In this document: piece after piece, positions 20,097-30,153 of the stretch
How positions within the stretch are numbered: position 1 is the first letter of the stretch
How the letters are laid out: each line of letters opens with the position of its first letter
Source: Micromonospora musae
GTDB lineage: Bacteria; Actinomycetota; Actinomycetes; Mycobacteriales; Micromonosporaceae
Direction of reading: 5' to 3'
Assembly (NCBI RefSeq): GCF_003626635.1
Contig: NZ_RAZT01000006.1
Location: forward strand, 1 to 64,000
DNA: 64,000 nt
Made by a program: the position numbers and the translations under genes
The notes under the pieces: model-generated
What the model was told of the DNA's origin: nothing
Database searches by the model: none
What the model saw: the letters and a program-made list of their open reading frames with translations, nothing else

Positions 20097-21595
20097 GCCG
20101 CCGCCCCGGCCCTGTGCCCGGTGGCGAGTGCCATCACGTCCCCCTCGCTCGCGCCGGCGGGTAGTTCGCCGGCGAGCGCGCCGGCGTGCATGACGAGGAT
20201 GCGATCGCTCATGCCGATCAGCTCGGGTAGCTCCGAGGAGATCATCAGGACCGCCACCCCGCGCTTGGCGAGGTCACGCAGCAGCTCGTGCACGGCGCGC
20301 TTCGCGCCGACGTCGATGCCGCGGGTCGGTTCGTCGACGAGCAGCACCCTCGGTTCGACGGCGAGCCACTTGGCGAGGACGACCTTCTGCTGGTTGCCGC
20401 CGGAGAGGAAGCGCACCTCCTGGTGTTCGCCGCGGGCCACCACGGTGACCAGGTCGAGCAGCGACGGCACGTCGTGACGGGCGCGCGAGCGTGGGCCGCG
20501 CAGCGCCGCGCGACGCACCAGCAGCGTGTTGTCGCGTACGGACTGGCGAAGCGCGAGGCCGTCGCCCTTGCGGTCCTCGGTGACCAGCGCGATCCCGAGG
20601 CGTACGGCGGTGCGTGGCCGGGTGACCCGCTGCGCCGCCCCGTCCACCTCCATCCGGCCGGTGGTGAACGGTTCGACGCCGAACACCGCGCGGGCGAGCG
20701 CCGAGCGGCCGGAGCCCTGCAGCCCCGCCAGTCCGACGATCTCCCCGGCGCGTACCTCCAGGTTCAGGTCGCGTACCCGGGCGTTGCCGGCGTCGCGCAG
20801 CGCGAGGCGGACGCGCCCGAAGTCCTCGGGGGCGGCCCGGTCGGGGTAGTAGTCGCCGAGCTCGCGGCCGACCATGTGCCGGACGAGGTCGTCCGGGGTC
20901 AGCTCGCCGGTCGGGGCGCAGGTGACGAACCGGCCGTCCTTGAGCACGGTGATCCGGTCGGAGAGATCGAACACCTCGCGCATGCGGTGCGACACGTAGA
21001 GGATGGCGATGCCCCGCTCGCGGAGCCGGCGTACCAGGTCGTAGAGGAGCTCGACCTCGTGATCGGCGAGCGCGGCGGTCGGCTCGTCCATGCCCAGCAC
21101 CCGCGCGTCGGTCGAGAGCGCCTTGACGATCTCCACGACCTGGCGTTGGGCGACCGAGAGCGAGGAGACGGCGTCGGTCGGGTCGATGCCGTCCTCACCG
21201 AGCCAGTCGAGCAGCTTGCGGGTGTCGGCCACCATGCGCCGCCGGTCGACCTGCATGCGGCGCACGGGCTCGCGACCGAGGTAGACGTTCTCGGCGACGC
21301 TGCGGTGCGGCAAGAGGGTGAACTCCTGGTGGATGATCGCGATGCCGGCCCGCTGCGCGTCGGTCGGGCCCGCGAAGGACGCCGCTTCGCCGTCGACCTC
21401 GATGGTGCCGCTGTCGGGCCGGTGCACCCCGGCGAGCACCTTGAGCAGTGTGGACTTGCCCGCACCGTTCTCACCCATCACGGCGTGCACCTCGCCGCCG
21501 CGCAGGTCCAGGTCCACTCCGTGCAGCACGGGTACGCCGAGGAAGGACTTGGTGATCGCGCTCAGTCGTACCCGGGGCGTCGCGTCGGACGTCAT
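20093..21595 (-). CDS. Sugar ABC transporter ATP-binding protein with two ATPase domains (RbsA/MglA type)
   Basis: A 500-residue tandem ATPase. The first domain has Walker A GENGAGKST (about 41-49), signature LSVAQRQ and Walker B VLGMDEPTAAL. The second has the usual degenerate Walker A GLQGSGRSA, signature LSGGNQQKV and VLLVDEPTRGIDVG. This is the normal asymmetric pattern for carbohydrate uptake type 2 ATPases. It powers the two permeases downstream. The stop overlaps the next ATG (ATGA), and the start overlaps the preceding oxidoreductase stop. Confidence 0.94.
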   Translation of the reverse strand: MTSDATPRVRLSAITKSFLGVPVLHGVDLDLRGGEVHAVMGENGAGKSTLLKVLAGVHRPDSGTIEVDGEAASFAGPTDAQRAGIAIIHQEFTLLPHRSVAENVYLGREPVRRMQVDRRRMVADTRKLLDWLGEDGIDPTDAVSSLSVAQRQVVEIVKALSTDARVLGMDEPTAALADHEVELLYDLVRRLRERGIAILYVSHRMREVFDLSDRITVLKDGRFVTCAPTGELTPDDLVRHMVGRELGDYYPDRAAPEDFGRVRLALRDAGNARVRDLNLEVRAGEIVGLAGLQGSGRSALARAVFGVEPFTTGRMEVDGAAQRVTRPRTAVRLGIALVTEDRKGDGLALRQSVRDNTLLVRRAALRGPRSRARHDVPSLLDLVTVVARGEHQEVRFLSGGNQQKVVLAKWLAVEPRVLLVDEPTRGIDVGAKRAVHELLRDLAKRGVAVLMISSELPELIGMSDRILVMHAGALAGELPAGASEGDVMALATGHRAGAAA

Positions 21596-22716
21596 GTCGG
21601 CACCTCTGTCCAGGCGCCGTCGGAGGTCGCGGAGGCCAGCACCGTGTCGGTGATCCGCACGGCACGCAGGCCGTCAGTGAAGGTGGGCAGCCCGTCCGGG
21701 GCCTCGCCGCGCACCGCCCGGTAGGTGTCGGCGACGAACGCGTCGAAGCAGTCCTGGTAGCCCTGCGCGTGCCCGGCGGGCAGCCGGACGTAGCGTGCGG
21801 CGGAGGAGTGCAGGGTCGCCGGGTCACGCAGCAGTGTCTGCCCGCCGTCACGCCGGCCGACCCAGAGCCGCTCCGGGTCCTCCTGGTCGAAGCCGAAGCT
21901 CGCGTCGGCGCCGGAGAGCTCCAGCTGCAACCGGTTCTTGCGACCGGCGGCGACCTGCGACACCACCAACGTGCCGACCATTCCGGCGGCGGTGAGGAAG
22001 TGCACGGAGGCGACGTCCTCGGTCGGGCCACGGTCCCCACGGGTCCGTTCGTGCACCACGGCGGTGCGGGCGGAGAGCCGGGCGATCCGGTCGCCCGTGA
22101 CGAATTCGAACAGGTCGCACCAGTGTGAGCCGATGTCGGCGAAGGCCCGTGACGGCCCACCCAGCGCGGCGTCGACCCGCCAGTCGTCGTCGGACGGGCG
22201 GGACAACCAGTCCTGCAGGTAGCTGCCGGTCACGCTGGAGACGACACCGGCCTCGCCGGCGGCCAGCCGGGCCCGCAGCTCGCGGACCATCGGATGGAAG
22301 CGGTAGACGAAGGGCACGGTCGCCACCCGATCGGCGGCGGCCGCCTCGAGAGCCGCGGCTTCCGTGGCCCCGGTCGCCAGCGGCTTCTCGCAGATGACGT
22401 GCACGCCGGCGGCGAGCGCGGCGGCGGCGACCGGGGCGTGCGACGCGTTGGGCGTGCACACGTGCAGCACGTCGATCTCGGCGTCGTCGAGCAGCGCCGT
22501 CAGGTCGGGGTAGCCGTTCGCCGCGCCGATCGCGGAAGCCGCCGCGGCGGCGCGATCGGGACGCGAGGCGACCGCCGCCACGACGCTCGCCCCGGCGCGC
22601 CGGGCGGCCTCCGCGTGCACCTGCCCCATGAATCCCGCGCCGACGATCGCCACGCGCAGCGTCCGCTGCTTGGTTTCGAGCCCATCGGATGCCGTTGCCA
22701 GATCGGCCATAGACAT
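21592..22716 (-). CDS. Gfo/Idh/MocA family sugar oxidoreductase
   Basis: A 374-residue NAD(P)-dependent dehydrogenase. The Rossmann motif VGAGFMG lies near residue 25, the catalytic EKPLA about residue 110 and FADIGSHWCDL in the C-terminal domain (D-x3-H type residues). It likely oxidises or reduces a sugar ring hydroxyl, producing a 3-keto sugar or inosose for the TIM-barrel isomerase. It is the first gene of the importer operon. The ATG at 22716 is preferred because a -35/-10 pair places the transcript start on it, although no ribosome binding site is visible; ATG 22710 is possible. A longer frame to 22755 would run through the promoter. Confidence 0.9.
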   Translation of the reverse strand: MSMADLATASDGLETKQRTLRVAIVGAGFMGQVHAEAARRAGASVVAAVASRPDRAAAAASAIGAANGYPDLTALLDDAEIDVLHVCTPNASHAPVAAAALAAGVHVICEKPLATGATEAAALEAAAADRVATVPFVYRFHPMVRELRARLAAGEAGVVSSVTGSYLQDWLSRPSDDDWRVDAALGGPSRAFADIGSHWCDLFEFVTGDRIARLSARTAVVHERTRGDRGPTEDVASVHFLTAAGMVGTLVVSQVAAGRKNRLQLELSGADASFGFDQEDPERLWVGRRDGGQTLLRDPATLHSSAARYVRLPAGHAQGYQDCFDAFVADTYRAVRGEAPDGLPTFTDGLRAVRITDTVLASATSDGAWTEVPT

Positions 22717-22722
22717 GCGTCG

Positions 22723-22751
22723 ACGGTAACGACGACTTATTCCACGGTCAA
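22723..22751 (-). promoter_or_regulatory. Promoter of the sugar operon, leaderless
   Basis: On the minus strand TTGACC (22751-22746) and TACCGT (22728-22723) are separated by exactly 17 bp. The -10 ends seven bases before the ATG at 22716, so the mRNA should begin at the start codon. This matches the common actinomycete TTGACn-17-TAnnnT pattern. Confidence 0.65.
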
Positions 22752-23018
22752 CCAAAAGTCATGTCGGAATCGCGGATAGTTAGAAGATCAGCGTGGAAAG
22801 TCGGTGGGTCGCTCGACGTAACATCCCGTTTCGCTGCGGAATCGGGCAATGATCCACAAGCGAGGGTCGTGCTGACGCCGCCCCCGGCGCAGCAACCTTC
22901 GTCCACTGTGGAATGGGAGGTATTCATCGCTCGCGTTGGCCTGTACCGTTTGACGCCCCTGGCAGACCGCCCGGCACTCCCCCGCTTCCGGGCGCTTACC
23001 TCTGACGTGAGGGTGCTC

Positions 23019-25631
23019 ATGACGGCGGCCGACTTCGGCGTCGACCCGACCACCGCGACCAGCCCTGAGCAGTACGTCACGCTGCTGCGTCGCGTCCGCG
23101 ACCAGTCCGGCCTCGCCTACCGCGAGATCGCCCGCCGCGCCCAACGCGACGGGGCGGTGTTGCCGGCGAGCACCCTGGCCACGATGCTCGGCCGGGCGAC
23201 ACTTCCCCGCCGCGATCTGGTGTCGGCCCTGCTGCGGGCGTGCGACCTACCGGAGGACCGCGTGACGGCGTGGCTCGCCGCCTGGGGCCGGTTGGCGGCA
23301 GCCCGTACGACGACGACGCCTCCGACGGCCACGCCCGCAGGCCCGCCAGGCCGGCCCGCCCCCTCCCCGACCGGCCGTTCCACCCGCCTCACCACGGCCG
23401 GGGGCTCCGTCGCGCCGCTCACCGAGGATGACCGGCCGGCACCGCAGACCGAGGGCTCCGCCGCCCTACGCCTGGTCCCCGGTGGCGCGACGACCCCGTA
23501 CGCCGGTCAGCGCGGCAGGCCGACCGACGGACCGGTTGACCGGCGGGACCGGGCCACACCGCACAGGTCGCCGTGGCCGATCGCCGCCGAGACGCAGTCC
23601 GCCGACGACGCCATCGAGGCGCCTGCCCCGTATCAACTGCCCCCGGCACCGCCGCTGATGATCGGCCGATCGGCGGAGGTCGGCCGGCTGTTCGCCGCGA
23701 CGGAGGCGGACGCGGCGGTCTGCCTGGTCGAAGGGGCGGGCGGCGTCGGCAAGTCCGCACTCGCCCTGCACGTCGCGCACCAGATCGCCGGACGCTACGA
23801 CGGCGGCTGTCTCTACACCGATCTGCGGGGAGCCGCCGCCGGTATCGCGGCGGCCGAACCTGCGGACGTGGTGGGCCGATTCCTCCGCGCGCTGGGCGCG
23901 CCGAGCGCCCCCGCGTCGCTCGACGAGGCGTCGGCGCTGCTGCGCACCTGGACCGCCGAGCGCGGTGTGCTCGTGGTTCTCGACAACGCCGCGTCGGCGG
24001 CGCAGGTCCGGCCCCTGCTGGCCAGCGGTCCCCGGTGCACCACGATCATCACCAGCCGGTGGATGCTCCCCGACCTGGACACGACGTCGCGGATCCGCCT
24101 CGAACCGTTGCCCGACGACGCGGCGCTCGCCCTGCTGACCGGGCTGACCGGCGCGCAACGAGTGCGGGCGGAGCCAGCCGCGGCCGCGACGGTGGTACGC
24201 CGCTGCGGCGGGCTGCCGTTGGCGTTGCGGATCGTCGGCGCCCGCGCGGCGGCCCGGCCGGACGCCCCACTCACCGGGCTGGCCGAGCGGATGGACGACG
24301 AGGGACTCCGGCTGGACGTGCTGGAGGTCGGCGACCTCTCCGTGCGGGCCAGCCTGCACCTGGGCTACCAGGCGTTCGAGGACGCGCCGCAGCCGGAGCG
24401 CCGGCTGGCGGCCCGGCTCTTCCGGCTCGCCGCGCTGCCGGACTGGACGCACTTCACGTCGTACGGCTGCGCGGCGCTGGCCGACCTGCCGGTGACCGAT
24501 GCGGAGCGGGCGCTGGACGCGCTTGTCGACGCGTACCTGATCGAGTCGGCCGGCGGTGGTCGATACCGGTTCCACGACATCGTCCGGCTCTACGCCCGGG
24601 AACGGGCTCACGCCGTCGACGCTCCGACCCACCGGGAGGAGGCGCTCGGCCGCCTCACCGCGTGGTTGCTCGCGGCCACCGTCCACGCCGCCCGGCTGCT
24701 CTATTCGCAGGACACCTTCGGCATCGGCAAGCCGGTCGCCGCGGCGCGTCCGGGCCCGCCGCTCGGCGACACCGCCGACGCGTGGGCGTGGTTCGAGCGG
24801 GAGCACACCAACCTGCTGCTGATAGCCCACCAGCAGACGGCGGCCGGACGAACCCTCACCGAGGTCAGCGACCTGGCTCTGGTGGCCGCCAAGTTCCTCG
24901 ACTACGCCGGTCACATCGCCGAGCAGCAACAGTTCGGTCAGCTCGCCGTGACGGCGGCGAGTCGACACGGCTACCGCTCGGGCGAGGCCTCCGGGCTGAA
25001 CATCGTCGCGGTGTCGATGCTGCGGCAGGGCCGGCTCGACGAGGCGATCCCGCTGCTGCAGCGGTGCCTGGGGGTCCAGCGCGAGCTCGGCGACCGCAGC
25101 GGCGAGGCCGCCATCCTGAACAACCTCGGGAACGCGCTGCGCGACCGAGGCGACCTGACCGGCGCCCTGGAGCACCTGGAGGCCGCGCTGGTCATCCGTC
25201 GCGAACTCGGTCAATGGCACAAGGAAGGCTCGGTGCTCGACAACCTGGCCCTGGTGTACCGGGCTCTCGACGACTTCCCGCGGGCCGTCGCCTGCCACGA
25301 GGCGGGACTGGCTGTCGCCGACGGTGGGACGGATCCGCTACGTGAGGCGCAGGCGCTGGTCAACTTCGCCGAGACGCTGCTGGCCGCCGGCGACCATCGG
25401 GCGGCGATTCTCCGCGCGGGCGAGTCGCTGGAGATCTGCCGACGCTACGAGCATCAGCGGGGCACGGGCTTGGCGCTGCAGATGCTGGGCAACGCCCATG
25501 CGGGTCTCGGGCACGGCGAAGTGGCGCGCCGGCACTGGCGGGAGGCGCTCGCCCGGCTCGACGGGCTGGACCCGCAGGCTTGCGTCCGGCTGCGCGCCGC
25601 CCTGGCCGCGACTGCAACACCGCCCAGGTGA
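23019..25631 (+). CDS. STAND-family NB-ARC/TPR regulator with N-terminal helix-turn-helix
   Basis: An 870-residue protein. An XRE-like HTH (about 10-70; LLRRVRDQSGLAYREIARRA) is followed by a Pro/Thr-rich linker, an NB-ARC ATPase with P-loop GAGGVGKSA (Lys245), Walker B VLVVLDNA, TSRW sensor and GLPLALRI motif, then winged-helix and C-terminal TPRs (about 610-860). It resembles AfsR-type signal-integrating ATPases but has an XRE rather than a SARP domain. ATG 23019 has GAGGG five bases upstream, and the frame before it lacks conserved features. It diverges from the sugar operon, so it may control it; 22752-23018 would then be the shared regulatory region. That link is inference. Confidence 0.85.
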   Translation: MTAADFGVDPTTATSPEQYVTLLRRVRDQSGLAYREIARRAQRDGAVLPASTLATMLGRATLPRRDLVSALLRACDLPEDRVTAWLAAWGRLAAARTTTTPPTATPAGPPGRPAPSPTGRSTRLTTAGGSVAPLTEDDRPAPQTEGSAALRLVPGGATTPYAGQRGRPTDGPVDRRDRATPHRSPWPIAAETQSADDAIEAPAPYQLPPAPPLMIGRSAEVGRLFAATEADAAVCLVEGAGGVGKSALALHVAHQIAGRYDGGCLYTDLRGAAAGIAAAEPADVVGRFLRALGAPSAPASLDEASALLRTWTAERGVLVVLDNAASAAQVRPLLASGPRCTTIITSRWMLPDLDTTSRIRLEPLPDDAALALLTGLTGAQRVRAEPAAAATVVRRCGGLPLALRIVGARAAARPDAPLTGLAERMDDEGLRLDVLEVGDLSVRASLHLGYQAFEDAPQPERRLAARLFRLAALPDWTHFTSYGCAALADLPVTDAERALDALVDAYLIESAGGGRYRFHDIVRLYARERAHAVDAPTHREEALGRLTAWLLAATVHAARLLYSQDTFGIGKPVAAARPGPPLGDTADAWAWFEREHTNLLLIAHQQTAAGRTLTEVSDLALVAAKFLDYAGHIAEQQQFGQLAVTAASRHGYRSGEASGLNIVAVSMLRQGRLDEAIPLLQRCLGVQRELGDRSGEAAILNNLGNALRDRGDLTGALEHLEAALVIRRELGQWHKEGSVLDNLALVYRALDDFPRAVACHEAGLAVADGGTDPLREAQALVNFAETLLAAGDHRAAILRAGESLEICRRYEHQRGTGLALQMLGNAHAGLGHGEVARRHWREALARLDGLDPQACVRLRAALAATATPPR

Positions 25632-25712
25632 GCGCTACGTGATCGACTCGTGACTTGACGCCGGGCGGAGGACGTGATCGTGGCACCGGAGGCCAGCGCT
25701 AGGCTCGCGGGT

Positions 25713-26510
25713 ATGCCGGACACCCAGTACGAAGATCTGCTCCGCCACGTCCTTGCCACGGGCACCCGCAAGGAGGACCGCACCGGCACGGGCACCAAGT
25801 CGATCTTCGGTCACCAGCTGCGCTACCGGCTCTCCGACGGCTTCCCGCTGATCACGACGAAGAAGGTGCACTTCCGCTCGATCGCGTACGAGCTGCTGTG
25901 GTTCCTGCGCGGCGACGGGAACGCCAGGTGGCTTCAGGAGAACGGCGTCACGATCTGGGACGAGTGGGCGGCCCCGGACGGTGATCTCGGCCCGATCTAC
26001 GGCGTGCAGTGGCGCTCGTGGCCGACCCCGGACGGCGGGCACATCGACCAGATCAGCGAGGTGCTGCGTACGCTGCGTGAGAATCCGGATTCCCGGCGGA
26101 TCATCGTCTCCGCCTGGAACGTGGCCGACATCCCCCGAATGGCGCTGCCGCCGTGCCACGCGTTCTTCCAGTTCTACGTCGCCGACGGCAGGCTCTCCTG
26201 CCAGCTCTACCAGCGCAGCGCCGACCTCTTCCTGGGCGTGCCGTTCAACATCGCGAGCTACGCGCTGCTGACCCACATGATCGCGGAGCAGGTGGGCCTC
26301 GGGGTCGGTGACTTCGTCTGGACCGGCGGCGACTGCCACATCTACGACAACCACGAGGAGCAGGTCCGCACGCAGCTCGCACGCGAGGCGCGGCCGTTCC
26401 CCACCCTGAGCCTGAAGCCGGCCGACAGCCTCTTCGACTACACCTACGAGCACATCGCGCTCGACGGCTACGACCCGCACCCCGGCATCAAGGCACCGGT
26501 GGCGGTGTGA
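25713..26510 (+). CDS. thyA: Thymidylate synthase
   Basis: A 265-residue classical ThyA, which methylates dUMP to dTMP with methylene-tetrahydrofolate. Catalytic Cys148 lies in [15 protein letters not shown] (phosphate Arg), QRSADLFLG, and the HIYDNH segment are all intact. It overlaps folA by four bases (GTGA), the standard folate pair: DHFR regenerates the tetrahydrofolate consumed here. TAGGCT ends eight bases before the ATG, so the transcript may be leaderless; no ribosome binding site is visible. Confidence 0.97.
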   Translation: MPDTQYEDLLRHVLATGTRKEDRTGTGTKSIFGHQLRYRLSDGFPLITTKKVHFRSIAYELLWFLRGDGNARWLQENGVTIWDEWAAPDGDLGPIYGVQWRSWPTPDGGHIDQISEVLRTLRENPDSRRIIVSAWNVADIPRMALPPCHAFFQFYVADGRLSCQLYQRSADLFLGVPFNIASYALLTHMIAEQVGLGVGDFVWTGGDCHIYDNHEEQVRTQLAREARPFPTLSLKPADSLFDYTYEHIALDGYDPHPGIKAPVAV

Positions 26511-26983
26511 TCGGGGTCGAGTGGGCGCAGTCGGCCAACGGCGTGATCGGCCGCGACGGCGCGCTGCCGTGGCACCTGCCGGAGGACCTGAAGCACTTCC
26601 GCGAGCTGACCTCGGGCGCCACCGTGCTGATGGGCCGGCGGACCTGGGAGTCGCTACCGCCGCGGTTCCGGCCGCTGCCGGGCCGGCGCAACCTCGTGCT
26701 GTCGCGTACGCCGCAGGAGGGGGTGGAGACCTTCCCCGACCTTCCGCGAGCGCTCGCCGCGACGTCCGGCGACGTCTGGGTGATGGGTGGCGCGGCGGTG
26801 TACCGGGCGGCGCTGCCGCTCGCGGACCGGATCGTGGTCACCGAGATCCGCGAGCACTTCGACGGGGACACGTACGCGCCCGACGTCGGGCGCTCGCCGG
26901 ACTCCGTCGGGGCCTGGCAGGAGTCGTCGACCGGGCTGCACTACCGCTTCCTGACCTGGGACCGAGGTCAGCGACTGGACTGA
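26507..26983 (+). CDS. folA: Dihydrofolate reductase
   Basis: A 158-residue NADPH-dependent [28 protein letters not shown] (catalytic acid in the helix), [11 protein letters not shown] and [12 protein letters not shown] are all present. The GTG start overlaps the thyA stop. The final 3' segment (26914-26960) recurs almost exactly 2 kb downstream with a different C-terminus attached. The present tail (RGQRLD) may therefore not be the ancestral one. Confidence 0.96.
   Translation: MIGVEWAQSANGVIGRDGALPWHLPEDLKHFRELTSGATVLMGRRTWESLPPRFRPLPGRRNLVLSRTPQEGVETFPDLPRALAATSGDVWVMGGAAVYRAALPLADRIVVTEIREHFDGDTYAPDVGRSPDSVGAWQESSTGLHYRFLTWDRGQRLD
26914..26960 (+). repeat. folA 3'-end direct repeat, copy 1
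   Basis: A 47-bp segment encoding the [15 protein letters not shown] end of DHFR. An almost identical copy lies at 28939-28988 in the same orientation. The two bracket the sortase gene pair. The gap 26984-27277 holds no gene I can support. Confidence 0.85.
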
Positions 26984-27277
26984 GACTCAGGGGATGCGGG
27001 GTCGGCGTGCGACCAGCGGCTGCACTCTCGGCCGTGCCGTAGTCGTCACGCTTCAGCTCGAACTGCTGGTGCTCGTGCGCTTCGCCGGATGCGACGTCGG
27101 CAGTTGGTCGTACGCCGCCCGGTCGCCCTCCTCAGAATCAGCCGCGGATCCCCTCGCCGGGAATCACGAGGGCTGGACGGTCTGGCGACAGCCGACGAGG
27201 AGATCCGCTTCAGCGCTCGCCGCCACGCTCCTCCATCTCACTGAGGTGCTGGCAGCGCGGCACGACGGCGCAAGGCC

Positions 27278-28085
<808 letters not shown>

Positions 28086-28102
<17 letters not shown>

Positions 28103-28757
28103 TGGCGGACCGCCGACGCAGCAGTGCGATGCCGCCGAGCGCGCCCACGCCCATCATGCTGGCACCGACCGCCGTCAGAGCACCGGTGTTGGTGTCGGAG
28201 AGGGAGCCACCGTCACCGGCCGCGACGCCGGCCGTCTTCGGCAACACCCAGGCTCCGTCCGGACCCGCGTACGCGCCGACAGGCGCCGAGGCGTTGTTGG
28301 CCACCGAGCCAGCCTCGCCGAGACCGGCCTGGACCATCGCGAGGAGGTCGCTGAGCAGATCGGTCTTCACGTCCACGTCGACGTCGATGTCGCGGATGCA
28401 GACGACGATGTTGTTGGGCTGGGTTCTGACTTCGTTCGACGCCGACTGCGCCGCGGACAGGTGGAAGCTGACGATGCTGTTCGTGATGGTGTTGTCCTTG
28501 ACGATATTGGAGATGTTCTGTTCGTTGGCCTGCTCGGTGGTCGCGCAGGTGACGCCGTTGCCCTCCTTGTCCTTCAGGTTGAACGTCTTGGGCTCTTCGT
28601 GTGACTTCTTCTTCGACTCCTGCCCCTGGCTCGAGGCCTTGGGCTCCTTGGGTTCTTCGTCGGCTGCGGCGAGCGCGGTGGCGGGCGCAGCGAGCAGCAG
28701 GGCGGCGCTACCCAGCACCACCCCGCCGGCGAGCTTGGTCAAAAACCTCGACGACAT
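28086..28757 (-). CDS. Secreted surface protein, likely sortase substrate
   Basis: A 223-residue protein of unknown function. It has a signal peptide (about 1-32), a charged Glu/Lys-rich stretch (about 34-60), a small domain with two cysteines (VTCATT, VVCIRD), a sorting-like motif LPKTA (172-176), a spacer, a hydrophobic segment (about 193-213) and RRR tail. LPKTA differs from LPxTG only in the last residue; DTNTG (188-192) just before the hydrophobic segment is an alternative site. GAGG upstream sets the ATG. It overlaps the sortase gene, indicating co-expression. Confidence 0.75.
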
Positions 28758-29188
28758 GTTCCTCACTCCTTCTGGTCGGGCTCCGGAGGACGAGCCATGT
28801 CGAACGTTAGGCGGATTCATACCAAACAAGAGGAACTTCCGGATTTCGTAACATCTGTTCCACAGGACGCCATAAGTAGTTAATTCACATGCTCTGCGGC
28901 TTAAGGGGTGTTCTGTCCACCCGGCTTCGGCTCGACGGCTGGCAGGAGTCGTCGACCGGGCTGCACTACTACCGCTTCCTGACCTGGGCCGCGTCCCGTG
29001 GCGCCCGATCGGCGGCAGAAGCGGGCATCCGTCGGTGAGCGCCGGTCCGCTCCAGGAGTCGCTCTTGGCCATGGTCGATCGCCTTGCCGTTCGGAGCTGT
29101 CCCGGTTCGCCGGCGTGGCGATCCTGAGGGCGGCCGGGGACGGAACCGCCCCGGGATCAGGCGGTCGGCCGGCGCTCTTGTCGCGGCT
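28758..29188. other. Intergenic region with folA-derived repeat
   Basis: No gene is supported here. About 28800-28890 is AT-richer than its surroundings and probably contains the surface-protein promoter, though I cannot pick boxes with confidence. The folA-like fragment and its 25-codon continuation lie at 28939-29038. Confidence 0.5.
28939..28988 (+). repeat. folA 3'-end direct repeat, copy 2
   Basis: This repeats 26914-26960 with one 3-base insertion (LHYYRFLTW instead of LHYRFLTW). It remains open in the DHFR frame to a stop near 29036-29038, giving an alternative C-terminus (AASRGARSAAEAGIRR). It could be the original folA end displaced by insertion of the sortase segment. Confidence 0.8.
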
Positions 29189-30037
29189 TCATCTCGTCGT
29201 GCTGCCCAGTGGATCGTGGGCCTGGGCCAGGGCCAGTAGCGTGAGCCGCTCGGTGGTGGCGGTTCCCGGCAGCGGCGAGAAGAGGGCCAGGATGTGCGAG
29301 CGCGCCTCGTCGACGAGGAACTGGCAGTCGAATTCGAGCAGTCCGACCTCGGGGTGCCGGATCCGCTTCTCGCGCCGGCGCAGCACGGCGACGTCGTGCA
29401 GCTTCCAGAGCGCCGCGAATTCCGGACTCTCGGCCAGTAGGCGGGTGACCAGCAACTGGGCGTGCGCATCACCGCGGCGTGCCACCGCGGCACGCAGATC
29501 GGCGACCAGCGCGCGGGACTCCGCGGCGTGGTCCTCGACGGGGTAGCCGGCCCGTGCGGCGGGCTCGCGGAACCAGTGGTAGATGAAGGTCGCCTCCGGC
29601 CCGCCGCCGGTGTTCGGACCGAAGACGGCGCGTGCCAGATTGTTCTGCACGAGGGTCTCACCGAGATCGGTCATCACCTGAGCCGGGATGTCGGTCAGCG
29701 CGTTGAGGACGCTGAGCAAGGCCGGGGCGACATGTTGATCGTCCGTTTGGCGTTCGGGAACAGGGTGACCAGTGAGGCGGTAGAGGTGGTCGCGCTCGTC
29801 CCGGCTGAGCCGTAGCGCCCGGGCCAGCGACCGGAGCACGGCCTCGGACGGCACGGCGCTCGCCCGCCGCTGTTCGAGCCGGGTGTAGTAGTCGGTCGAG
29901 ATCCCGGCCAGCGCGGCGACCTCTTCGCGTCGCAGCCCCGGGGTCCGTCGCCGGCCGGCCGCCGGCAGGCCGACCTCGCCGGGGCTCAGCGCGGCCCGGC
30001 GAATCCTCAGGAACTCTGCCAGCAGGGCGGCATCCAC
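29189..30037 (-). CDS. MmyB-like XRE transcription regulator
   Basis: A 282-residue regulator. The XRE helix-turn-helix (about 30-90; TPGLRREEVAALAGIS and YYTRLEQ) is followed by an MmyB-type ligand-binding domain (about 105-270; SHILALFSPLPG). Such proteins usually repress the adjacent oxidoreductase gene. It diverges from an SDR gene, with a perfect inverted repeat between. A GTG start is used; its GGAG is close to the start codon. Confidence 0.9.
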   Translation of the reverse strand: MDAALLAEFLRIRRAALSPGEVGLPAAGRRRTPGLRREEVAALAGISTDYYTRLEQRRASAVPSEAVLRSLARALRLSRDERDHLYRLTGHPVPERQTDDQHVAPALLSVLNALTDIPAQVMTDLGETLVQNNLARAVFGPNTGGGPEATFIYHWFREPAARAGYPVEDHAAESRALVADLRAAVARRGDAHAQLLVTRLLAESPEFAALWKLHDVAVLRRREKRIRHPEVGLLEFDCQFLVDEARSHILALFSPLPGTATTERLTLLALAQAHDPLGSTTR

Positions 30038-30067
30038 CTCTCCAGTCTGCGCGCCCGCATACGCCTA

Positions 30068-30090
30068 GGCAGAGTGAAACTCACTCTGCC
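30068..30090. promoter_or_regulatory. Operator between regulator and SDR genes
   Basis: Arms GGCAGAGTGA and TCACTCTGCC form a perfect 10-bp inverted repeat around AAC, midway between the divergent starts. It is the obvious binding site for the MmyB-like regulator. Confidence 0.7.
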
Positions 30091-30153
30091 AAGGCCGCCG
30101 GGAAGCTCGCAGGCTGGATCACGACCGATCCGACCGATCTTGGGAGCAGCACC

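Noticed and set aside
28989..29038. Second DHFR gene or pseudogene
   Set aside because: Only the last few dozen bases of folA are repeated; there is no catalytic part. Treated as a direct repeat.
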